IMG/VR virus record: IMGVR_UViG_3300035703_000405
Location: 1 to 23,963 of that record
Length of the DNA stretch: 23,963 nucleotides
Direction: 5' to 3' (one strand)
Source of the DNA: a virus
The position numbers and the translations under genes are program-made. Under the pieces are notes generated by a model that was not told the DNA's origin, did no database searches, and was given only the letters and a program-made list of their open reading frames with translations. Below, in pieces: positions 17,578 through 23,963 of this stretch. Position 1 is the stretch's first letter. Each line of letters starts with the position of its first letter.

Positions 17578-20189
17578 AAATAAAAAGATATGTATTTAAT
17601 GATCACTATAAAAAATCATCTGATTCTTTCAGAAATATTTTAGGTTTATATTTTGATTATAAAGATGATATACTTCATAACAAATCTTATCCATTAAAAG
17701 ATTTGTGGGCTCAATCTGATTTTAAAGCTTCAGATCCAGAATTAGTCAACGAAGAGATTGGGCTTTATAGACAATATATAGAATTTAAACCAAAAGATAC
17801 AGAGAATAATAGAAGAACATTACAATCTTTTTATCAATTTGAACAAAGCGATAATCCATTATTACCTCCAGAGATATCTGATAAAACTGTAGATCAAATA
17901 TTGAAACAGGTAACAGCAGATAATAATGTAAAATATGAAGATTTTAATTGTCTGACAATAAGAACAAATACCGAACAATCTAATGTTGATAATTGGTATG
18001 CAAATGTTCAATCTAAATATAATTTTTACATTCAAAATTATGAAAATTTAATTCAACAACAAATAGTACCAGAAGAGGTTTTGCCCAATTTTTATGTAGT
18101 AAGTCTATGTCTAAACCGTTCAGTATTGGATTCAATTTCTGAAAAAGATTATAATTCTGATTTAGCTGTAGGAGCTACATCTCCATATGAAAACTTCTAT
18201 TCTAAATTTGATAATTTTATTAGTCTAGAAAATAATATGTTCTTGAACCCACAGGTTCAGAATACATTATTATTTGGCATAGTATTAATAGGATATTGCG
18301 AGCAATATGCTCAAGTATATGATAATGTTTCTGTAAATTACATTGAGACAGCAAAGAAAAGATTTGGCAGATTATTCGCAAACATAACAAATAAAGAATT
18401 ATTAACAAAATTAAATGAGTTTAAAAGTGCATATCCAATGTATAGTGAAATTATTTGGAGCACAGATAGCATTGGACCTTTAACTCAATTCCTAGAAAAC
18501 GCAGGGATATCTTTACAATCATTTCAAGATTTTGTTAACAGCAAAGTATCTATAGACATTCAGGACAGTGTAGCGGATACAGAATCATTTCAGTTTCTAG
18601 AGACACAAGATAATTTATTGTTACAAGAAAGAACAGTAAGCGTTCCAACTTATGATATAGGAAGATGGATATCTAATTTCTTAGATATTTTGTTAAACGG
18701 AACTGATTTGCTAGATGCACAGCAAGAGCCTGTTACATCATTTGAGCCAGCCCCTCCTGTTCAAAGTTTTATAAACGATAATCTTCCTCCTATATTCAAT
18801 AATGTTGAAGATTTGTTAAATGCAATAGTTGCAAAACCAAAACTAAATGAAATGCTTGCAAATTCTGCAAGAAGTTATGAAGATATTATTTCAAAAGGTG
18901 AATTAGCTGAATCTGAAATATTATATTATAAAATTGAAAAAAGAAATGAATATGACGAACTTCTTCAATCTTTTTATGTTCCAAATGTTATAGGTCTTGA
19001 CATTCAAACATATGTTGATACACAGGTTAAATATAAAAAAGAATATAATTATAAGATTTTTGCATATACAGTAATTTATGGAACAGAATATTATTATGAT
19101 AAAATATCAGAAATTGATCTTTCAAATAATCAATTTTTAGAGGGAATACAAGAAGTTCCAAGAAATGATACGGCTATACCACAGATTAGCCCTGGATTTG
19201 AATTACCTGAGAATTCGACACCAGCTTCAACTGGAGCATTGCCAACTGGCGGTAACATAGCAAATTCTATTATTCCAAATTCAATAGCTAATTTAACAAA
19301 TAATATAGAATCTGCAAATCAATTAACTCAAATAATACAAGATGCAGAAATTGATGTTGCATATACTCCTGTATATGAAGATAATTTTGATGTTATATTT
19401 TTAGAGGGATATAAATTTACGGTTTATTATAGACCTGTAATAAGACTAGTAGAACTAGAATATACAGATAGAATTAGAACAATAGTTCTTGATTATCCTC
19501 CAACTCCTCCAGTTGTTCATTTTTATCCTATAAAAGATTGTGCTACAAGATTTAATATTGCTTTAGCACCATCATCAGGAGATATATCAGAAGTTCCTAA
19601 ACCAATTTATTCAACAGATGCAGCGGTATATAATTCATATAGAAATGCACTTCAAACATCAGATCCAGAGAAGATAACATTTAGATACGAAGGAGAAATA
19701 TCTAAATATGAAGTGTTTAGAACAGAAAACGCTCCTTTGAGTTATTTGTCTTTTGGCGTCGATCCGACTTTGGTGAAAAAAGAATTTACAAACATTGAAA
19801 ATGTTCTGTTTCAGGAAAAAATTGAATCAAATAAAGATTATTATTATACCTTCAGGGCATATGATTTTCATGGAAAGTTTTCAAACCCATCTCCAGTATA
19901 TAAAGTGAGAATTTTTGAAAATGATAATGTTGAATATTTAGATGTTAATGTATATAATTTTCCTAAACCAAAACTAATAAGTTGGAAGAGTTTTAAGAAG
20001 TTTTTAAAAATAGATACAACACTAGAGCAACAGAATTTTTATATATCAGAAAACAAAGAAGAAAACTTTTTAGAAGAAAGTGCTTATGATCAAGAATTTA
20101 TAGTTAGAATAAAGAGCAAGCATACCGGAAAAATAATAGATTTAGTTATAAAATTTGAAAAAGAAGATGTTCTTTTAGAACAAACCTAA
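17574..20189 (+). CDS. Large virion protein with fibronectin-III-like segments
   Basis: This 871-residue protein has no named family that I recognise as a whole. The first 400 residues are largely helical and polar. At about 440-510 a segment reads like a fibronectin type III domain: Tyr-Tyr-Lys-Ile-Glu-Lys-Arg, then Tyr-Val-Asp-Thr-Gln-Val-Lys-Tyr, then Tyr-Lys-Ile-Phe-Ala-Tyr. At about 710-785 there is a second: Lys-Tyr-Glu-Val-Phe-Arg-Thr, then Asp-Tyr-Tyr-Tyr-Thr-Phe-Arg-Ala-Tyr, then Ser-Asn-Pro-Ser-Pro-Val-Tyr. A Pro/Asn/Thr/Ser-rich linker lies at about 540-600, and Pro-Pro-Thr-Pro-Pro near 643-647. Fn3-type domains are frequent in phage tail proteins, where they space or decorate. The ATG overlaps the upstream stop (ATGA) with only a weak AGG 12 bases before it, so it probably depends on coupled translation. 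It ends just before the window's largest gap. Confidence 0.75.
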   Translation: MKIKRYVFNDHYKKSSDSFRNILGLYFDYKDDILHNKSYPLKDLWAQSDFKASDPELVNEEIGLYRQYIEFKPKDTENNRRTLQSFYQFEQSDNPLLPPEISDKTVDQILKQVTADNNVKYEDFNCLTIRTNTEQSNVDNWYANVQSKYNFYIQNYENLIQQQIVPEEVLPNFYVVSLCLNRSVLDSISEKDYNSDLAVGATSPYENFYSKFDNFISLENNMFLNPQVQNTLLFGIVLIGYCEQYAQVYDNVSVNYIETAKKRFGRLFANITNKELLTKLNEFKSAYPMYSEIIWSTDSIGPLTQFLENAGISLQSFQDFVNSKVSIDIQDSVADTESFQFLETQDNLLLQERTVSVPTYDIGRWISNFLDILLNGTDLLDAQQEPVTSFEPAPPVQSFINDNLPPIFNNVEDLLNAIVAKPKLNEMLANSARSYEDIISKGELAESEILYYKIEKRNEYDELLQSFYVPNVIGLDIQTYVDTQVKYKKEYNYKIFAYTVIYGTEYYYDKISEIDLSNNQFLEGIQEVPRNDTAIPQISPGFELPENSTPASTGALPTGGNIANSIIPNSIANLTNNIESANQLTQIIQDAEIDVAYTPVYEDNFDVIFLEGYKFTVYYRPVIRLVELEYTDRIRTIVLDYPPTPPVVHFYPIKDCATRFNIALAPSSGDISEVPKPIYSTDAAVYNSYRNALQTSDPEKITFRYEGEISKYEVFRTENAPLSYLSFGVDPTLVKKEFTNIENVLFQEKIESNKDYYYTFRAYDFHGKFSNPSPVYKVRIFENDNVEYLDVNVYNFPKPKLISWKSFKKFLKIDTTLEQQNFYISENKEENFLEESAYDQEFIVRIKSKHTGKIIDLVIKFEKEDVLLEQT

Positions 20190-20208
20190 TTATTTATGAT
20201 ATTAGGTT
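20183..20208 (+). promoter_or_regulatory. Perfect 8-bp inverted repeat in the largest intergenic gap
   Basis: AACCTAAT (20183-20190) and ATTAGGTT (20201-20208) are exact reverse complements around a 10-base loop. The left arm spans the TAA of the upstream gene, and the right arm ends at the Shine-Dalgarno of the next gene. No U-run follows, so a classical terminator is unlikely. A regulatory or RNA-processing hairpin, or a site near a promoter, fits better, because the genes after it have distinct codon usage. The stem is AT-rich and may be weak. Confidence 0.5.
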
Positions 20209-20212
20209 GGAG
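20209..20212 (+). promoter_or_regulatory. Ribosome binding site directly after the hairpin
   Basis: GGAG lies 8 bases before the ATG at 20221. It starts on the base after the right arm of the inverted repeat, so hairpin formation could affect its access. Confidence 0.65.
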
Positions 20213-20220
20213 ACCGAAAA

Positions 20221-21117
20221 ATGGGAATACTTAGAAATGATGGCGATATTATTTTAGACATGGTTCTAACAGACGCCGGAAGACAGAGATTAGCAAAAGG
20301 TGATGGAAGTTTTAGGATAGTTAAGTTCGCGTTATCAGATTCAGAAATTGATTACAGAAATTACAATCTAAACGATCCACGAGGGTCAGCTTATTTTGAT
20401 ATCAATATACTATCAACACCTTGCTTCCAGGCTTTTACCAATAATACTGCTGCAATGAAATATAAACTTGTTTCATATGCACGAAACGACTTGCTATATC
20501 TACCTGTAATAAAACTCAGTACAACACTTGGTCCCGGCGGCGGAACATATAATTCAGCAGGATACTATATCGTTACAGCCAATGATGAAACCATCAAATC
20601 ACTTGGAATAGGAACAGGTATTGTAGATGGTCAAACCGCAGAGACAGCACAAAGATCTCCAATCACATTTGAACAAGGATTAGATACAACTGAATTATCT
20701 GCAAGAGTTCAAATACCAAACGATCTGAAAGAGACTCAATACTTTGTGAAGATAGATTCAAGACTTGGAGAGATTATTACTCCAAGAGGAACGGCTAAAC
20801 AAGCAGAGGTATCATTTATTGATGACGATAAATATGCTATGTATATTTTTTCAGTTGGTACACCTGGAGATTTCATTCGAGACATTACCAATGTCGATGG
20901 TAATTCTGCAATTGCAGGACCAAGAGGAACTATGTTCCAGTTCTCAATTAGAGCAAATATAAGCCTTGGAACATCTGATTATCTTTTTAACAAGATAGGT
21001 TCGTCGATTACAATTAGTGCAGTAAATTATAAGTATATTGATACATATGTTATGATTGAAGGCGGCACTACTGGATTTTCAATTGAATTACCAATAAGAT
21101 TCTTAAGAAAGGTATAA
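20221..21117 (+). CDS. Phage virion protein with N-terminal LTxxGRxRL module (copy 2), codon-biased
   Basis: This 298-residue protein opens with Asp-Ile-Ile-Leu-Asp-Met-Val-Leu-Thr-Asp-Ala-Gly-Arg-Gln-Arg-Leu (9-24), Gly27, then Phe-Ala-Leu-Ser-Asp-Ser-Glu-Ile-Asp-Tyr (36-45), the same module as the protein at 13580. The remainder is beta-rich with a Gly-Pro-Gly-Gly-Gly turn near 102-106 and no membrane segment. I recall this type as an uncharacterised structural protein of large environmental phages. Its DNA stands out: stretches such as 20521-20580 reach 29 G/C of 60, while typical neighbours fall below 30%, and C-ending codons are more frequent. This is the pattern expected of an abundant virion protein. 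It follows the hairpin and a good GGAG site, and a matching codon-biased gene follows 14 bases later. Confidence 0.8.
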   Translation: MGILRNDGDIILDMVLTDAGRQRLAKGDGSFRIVKFALSDSEIDYRNYNLNDPRGSAYFDINILSTPCFQAFTNNTAAMKYKLVSYARNDLLYLPVIKLSTTLGPGGGTYNSAGYYIVTANDETIKSLGIGTGIVDGQTAETAQRSPITFEQGLDTTELSARVQIPNDLKETQYFVKIDSRLGEIITPRGTAKQAEVSFIDDDKYAMYIFSVGTPGDFIRDITNVDGNSAIAGPRGTMFQFSIRANISLGTSDYLFNKIGSSITISAVNYKYIDTYVMIEGGTTGFSIELPIRFLRKV

Positions 21118-21118
21118 T

Positions 21119-21123
21119 AGGAG
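21119..21123 (+). promoter_or_regulatory. Strong Shine-Dalgarno after a tandem TAA-TAG stop
   Basis: AGGAG lies 8 bases before the ATG at 21132 and is the strongest site in the window. The preceding TAATAG (21115-21120) places two stops in frame. Strong initiation agrees with high production of the codon-biased gene it serves. Confidence 0.7.
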
Positions 21124-21131
21124 TTAGATAA

Positions 21132-22166
21132 ATGCCATCATCATACAAATACATTACTGACGATAAACAACAATTCGTTACTGAAAGACTATATGAAAGT
21201 GTACCAATAACAGGCACATATGTATCTGGAACATATTCTGAAAACAATATACTAAATTATTCACATGGTAGATTTCAATCAGTTTTTGATTATCCTTACC
21301 TAAGTTCATCTGCAAACCATTTATGTGATATTACCTTCGGGTATTCAAATGTCTCAACATTGTCGGCATCTTCAAATACTCAGAACAATGAAAAAATCTT
21401 AAACTATACACAATTCGCCCAGATATTTCAGGGATTCGATGTAACAGGTACAATTCAGAGATTTGATGAAGATGGAAATATTACTGATGGTGGTACTAAA
21501 TTGGATGAATGTATATTCATTTTCTTTAACAGAACATTCGTAAAGGATGGCATAAAGAAAGGTTCATTCAGTGCTACATTCCTCACCGGCAATAGCTGGG
21601 CAAATCCATTAGGAAGAGAAGAAATAAATGATCTACATGCGACATCATCTTATTTCATAAACTCTCCAGTTGGCGAATGGTCATATCTTAGTGGAACAAC
21701 AAAAGGAAAAGTAGGTCTGATATTCTATGGTGCAGGTCTCATTGTATTAACTGGAAGCTTATTTACTGCTTCATCAGGTGGACAAACACCTGTATTCTTT
21801 AGCAGTTCTGCAAGTCAAGCAAAGACATTTGTTCAAGCAATGACATCATCTTATCTCTCAGAATCTGCAAATGGATTAAGAAGAAGATGGGTTAATGTAC
21901 AGTTTGTAAATACAACTGAAATTAATTCACAGATAATATTTTTAGATGTTGGACCTAATGAATTCAATTATAGCTCAAATCCAACTTACTTATCTCAGTC
22001 AAAGATAAGAACAAAAGATGACGCAACAGACACTCCTGTGTGTTACTTCAATGAAGTCGGATTATATTCAGCAGATAATGAATTATTGGCAAACGGAAAA
22101 TTCTCTGAACCATTAAAGAAAACTGCCGGAAATGCGCTTACAGTTAGAGCAAGATTAGATTTTTAA
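21132..22166 (+). CDS. Fibre-like virion protein, paralog 1, codon-biased
   Basis: This 344-residue protein is rich in Ser, Thr, Asn, Gly and Tyr with predicted strands throughout. Landmarks are Ile-Lys-Lys-Gly-Ser-Phe-Ser-Ala-Thr (141-149), Gly-Lys-Val-Gly-Leu-Ile-Phe-Tyr-Gly-Ala-Gly-Leu (192-203), Asn-Glu-Phe-Asn-Tyr-Ser-Ser-Asn-Pro-Thr-Tyr (276-286), Leu-Tyr-Ser-Ala-Asp-Asn-Glu-Leu-Leu-Ala (311-320) and a terminal Leu-Thr-Val-Arg-Ala-Arg-Leu-Asp-Phe. All of these have counterparts, in the same order, in the protein at 22619. I recall the Glu-Phe-Asn-Tyr-Ser-x-Asn-Pro-Thr pattern from structural proteins of large environmental phages. Base composition is raised (27 G/C of 60 at 21541-21600), as in the preceding gene. 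It is probably an abundant tail, fibre or surface protein; function is not established. Confidence 0.8.
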   Translation: MPSSYKYITDDKQQFVTERLYESVPITGTYVSGTYSENNILNYSHGRFQSVFDYPYLSSSANHLCDITFGYSNVSTLSASSNTQNNEKILNYTQFAQIFQGFDVTGTIQRFDEDGNITDGGTKLDECIFIFFNRTFVKDGIKKGSFSATFLTGNSWANPLGREEINDLHATSSYFINSPVGEWSYLSGTTKGKVGLIFYGAGLIVLTGSLFTASSGGQTPVFFSSSASQAKTFVQAMTSSYLSESANGLRRRWVNVQFVNTTEINSQIIFLDVGPNEFNYSSNPTYLSQSKIRTKDDATDTPVCYFNEVGLYSADNELLANGKFSEPLKKTAGNALTVRARLDF

Positions 22167-22178
22167 TTTATTTTTCAT

Positions 22179-22184
22179 GAGGAA
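22179..22184 (+). promoter_or_regulatory. Ribosome binding site of the membrane coiled-coil gene
   Basis: GAGGAA lies 6 bases before the ATG at 22191, in a 24-base AT-rich gap, and supports independent initiation of that gene. Confidence 0.65.
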
Positions 22185-22190
22185 ATTTAT

Positions 22191-22619
22191 ATGAAAAAAG
22201 AAACTCCAAGGGAAAAGTTTATTAAGATTGGATCTTATATACTATTGACCGTTGTCCCTGCTATTTTTGCAGTTGTTATTGCTATCTTTACATTTGGTGG
22301 AGATGTAAGAGAGCAGGTTCATCTTGTAAAAGAAAATACTGATAACATATCTAAATTGTCATCTCTTGTTGATAAAATTAGCAGTTCTGTAATAATTCAT
22401 GATCAAAAAATAAATTATTTAGATGATTTAACCAAAAAACATCAAATAAAAATTGAAAATGTTGAAGCTTTAATTAAAAATATAGATTTAAATTTAATTA
22501 AAATAAATACAACACTTGAATTACAACAGATAACAGTTAACAGATTTTGGGAAAAAGATTGGAAAAATTTACAGAATCAGATAGATAAAATAGAGAATAG
22601 AGTAACGAGAGATAAATAA
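22191..22619 (+). CDS. Small protein with N-terminal membrane anchor and coiled coil; spanin-like layout
   Basis: This 142-residue protein has a basic N-terminus (two Lys at 2-3, then Arg and Lys), a single hydrophobic helix at about 13-36 and then a long polar helix (about 40-135) with Ile/Leu/Val spaced every three or four residues, typical of a coiled coil. The charge pattern predicts the N-terminus in the cytoplasm and the coil outside it. Size and topology resemble inner-membrane spanins (lambda Rz is 153 residues), which help disrupt the cell envelope at lysis. No partner lipoprotein, holin or endolysin is visible nearby, so other roles, such as a membrane-bound accessory or anti-superinfection protein, are equally open. 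It sits oddly between two paralogous fibre-like genes. It has its own GAGGAA site and ends in a TAATG overlap. Confidence 0.75.
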   Translation: MKKETPREKFIKIGSYILLTVVPAIFAVVIAIFTFGGDVREQVHLVKENTDNISKLSSLVDKISSSVIIHDQKINYLDDLTKKHQIKIENVEALIKNIDLNLIKINTTLELQQITVNRFWEKDWKNLQNQIDKIENRVTRDK

Positions 22620-23848
22620 TGTATTTTAAGTTTAAAGAAAATGATATTTTTCATCAAACTGTAGTTACATATCCAACTTATAAATTTCTGTATATTAATT
22701 CTTCTGATTTTGGTGGATATAAACTTGTAATCAACAATAGCCACAGTCAATCTGCGGCTTCTTTGTCTTTAACATCTTATAACTTAAATGAAATAAATGT
22801 TGACAGAACAGGTTCTCAGGTAATCTATCCTTTTATAGATAAAACATCAAACGGTTATAGAATTTCAGGATATGATCAAACAACATTTGACGGACTTTTA
22901 TATGGAACCACTATTACTGGTACATATTTAACATTTCCAAATGTATATGTAGATTTTATAACATCAACATATCATGAAGTATATAAAGCAAGTTTAAATA
23001 TTTTTAATTCTTATAAAAAATTGAATTCTGATTTTGATTTTGCAAATTTTCCTTCTGGTTCTTCTGTTCACATTTTTCCAAGAGAAATGTGTGGTTCGAC
23101 CATAAAAAAAGGTTCAGTAATCGCTACTATAAATAAAATATCAGATAACGTAGGGAGTGATTTACACGAAGATAATACATATAATAAAATTGTTGCACAA
23201 GACATATATAAAGATGGAATACTAAGGGTTGTACAAGATCCTTTTACTGGTTCTAATGCTGGAACTTCTTTAGTTGGACAAAAAGTTGGTTATGTATTGT
23301 ATGATCATGGAATGATATTATTTAAATCTGCAAGTTGTTTGTTTTATAATCCACTAACAGATCAGTCATATATATTACAACAAGAAGCAAGTTGGCATTC
23401 TGGAACATATGGAACAGCGGAAGGTAGACAATATTTTAATTGGAGATATTTTGGAGATCCAGGAAACTGTTCATTTGAAGATGTAGGTAAATTATTATTT
23501 AATTTAGAATTTCAGGGAACAAACAATATTGAAAATATAACAATGATGTGTTCACTTCCAAAAACACAATTAAATAACTCTACAAATCCAACTTTTATAA
23601 ATTATTCTCAAAATATATATCAGACACATTCAACTGATACAGTTTTTGTTGAAAATACTAATTTAGTTATAAAAAATATAGTTTCATCTAGCTATAATGT
23701 TCAAGAAGATTTCGAAAAAGATACAATTATTTCTACAGTATACATTCTTGATGAAGATAAAAAAGTATTAGGAATAGCTAAATTAGCAAATCCAATTATT
23801 AAAAAAGAAAATACTGATAGAACTATCAAAATAGGTTTTGACATATAA
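22619..23848 (+). CDS. Fibre-like virion protein, paralog 2
   Basis: This 409-residue protein is homologous to the one at 21132. In order: Ile-Lys-Lys-Gly-Ser-Val-Ile-Ala-Thr (162-170), Gln-Lys-Val-Gly-Tyr-Val-Leu-Tyr-Asp-His-Gly-Met (221-232), Asn-Ser-Thr-Asn-Pro-Thr-Phe (320-326), Ile-Leu-Asp-Glu-Asp-Lys-Lys-Val-Leu (376-384), Ala-Asn-Pro-Ile-Ile-Lys-Lys (390-396), and the end Thr-Ile-Lys-Ile-Gly-Phe-Asp-Ile. It is longer by about 65 residues, mainly in the N-terminal half and in an insert with Trp-His-Ser-Gly near 259-262. Unlike its paralog it has the ordinary AT-rich codon use of the window, which suggests lower abundance. It starts in a TAATG overlap and its stop overlaps the next start the same way. 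It is probably a tail or fibre component; the exact role is unknown. Confidence 0.8.
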   Translation: MYFKFKENDIFHQTVVTYPTYKFLYINSSDFGGYKLVINNSHSQSAASLSLTSYNLNEINVDRTGSQVIYPFIDKTSNGYRISGYDQTTFDGLLYGTTITGTYLTFPNVYVDFITSTYHEVYKASLNIFNSYKKLNSDFDFANFPSGSSVHIFPREMCGSTIKKGSVIATINKISDNVGSDLHEDNTYNKIVAQDIYKDGILRVVQDPFTGSNAGTSLVGQKVGYVLYDHGMILFKSASCLFYNPLTDQSYILQQEASWHSGTYGTAEGRQYFNWRYFGDPGNCSFEDVGKLLFNLEFQGTNNIENITMMCSLPKTQLNNSTNPTFINYSQNIYQTHSTDTVFVENTNLVIKNIVSSSYNVQEDFEKDTIISTVYILDEDKKVLGIAKLANPIIKKENTDRTIKIGFDI

Positions 23849-23963
23849 TGAAGATACCATTAGAACATATAAAGATAATAGTAGAAAAACTTTTAAAAGA
23901 AAAAAGTGAAATATTCACTAATGAATTCTATTATGATTTTTATAAGGATTATCTTCTGGTACT
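23848..23963 (+). CDS. N-terminal start of the next gene (3' truncated)
   Basis: An ATG at 23848-23850 overlaps the previous TAA (TAATG) and opens a frame that runs to the end of the window, 38 codons. The visible protein begins Met-Lys-Ile-Pro-Leu-Glu-His-Ile-Lys-Ile-Ile-Val-Glu and is charged and helical. No Shine-Dalgarno stands out, as at the other coupled junctions here. Too little is visible for a function. Confidence 0.6.
   Translation, partial: MKIPLEHIKIIVEKLLKEKSEIFTNEFYYDFYKDYLLV

Noticed and set aside
20191-20200. Sigma-70-type promoter with TATGAT as -10 before 20221.
   Set aside because: The nearest -35-like TTGAAA at 20155-20160 is about 34 bases away, far from the usual 17; a phage-specific promoter cannot be excluded but is not supported.
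20187-20220. Rho-independent terminator at the inverted repeat.
   Set aside because: The stem is AT-rich, only 8 bp, and is followed by GGAGACCG rather than a T-run.

Overview
The window is one strand of a large, very AT-rich tailed-phage (myovirus-type) virion gene cluster. Fifteen protein genes, thirteen complete and two cut by the window ends, all read left to right. There is almost no non-coding DNA: most junctions are 1-8 base overlaps (ATGA, TAATG) or gaps of 2-31 bases, many with clear Shine-Dalgarno sequences, so the block is probably transcribed and translated as long coupled messages in a bacterial host. The two firm anchors are a gp25-like and a gp6-like baseplate wedge protein, adjacent as in many T4-related phages. 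I saw no replication, lysogeny, tRNA, CRISPR or insertion-sequence genes. The host cannot be named from the sequence.

Layout. 1-3121: the C-terminal end of a probable baseplate hub/spike-region protein with a His-Thr-His-Val...Pro-Thr-Gly-Gly segment, then two uncharacterised helical proteins. 3118-5272: gp25-like and gp6-like wedge proteins. 5269-13577: a DNRLRE-like protein, a 1134-residue protein with two LamG-like lectin folds, and a 1152-residue protein with motifs I recognise from a large uncharacterised structural protein of big environmental phages. 13580-20189: a small protein with an N-terminal LTxxGRxRL motif, a 1058-residue protein with a low-complexity C-terminal tail, and an 871-residue protein with fibronectin-III-like segments. 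20221-23848: a second LTxxGRxRL protein, two paralogous fibre-like proteins, and between those two a small protein with one membrane anchor and a coiled coil. A further gene begins at 23848.

How the genes may work together. gp25 and gp6 would form the inner wedge. The lectin-like, DNRLRE-like, Fn3-like and paralogous proteins that follow look like an enlarged baseplate periphery for host-surface recognition, built partly by gene duplication. No recognisable gp53, gp7 or gp8 is present, although large proteins fill the places where gp7 and gp8 would be expected.

Two signals go beyond plain gene content. The genes at 20221-21117 and 21132-22166 are visibly more GC-rich and use more C-ending codons than everything around them. 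They are preceded by the largest intergenic gap in the window, which carries a perfect 8-bp inverted repeat. This suggests two highly produced virion proteins with their own expression signal. Family assignments rest on reading motifs by eye; no database search was possible.
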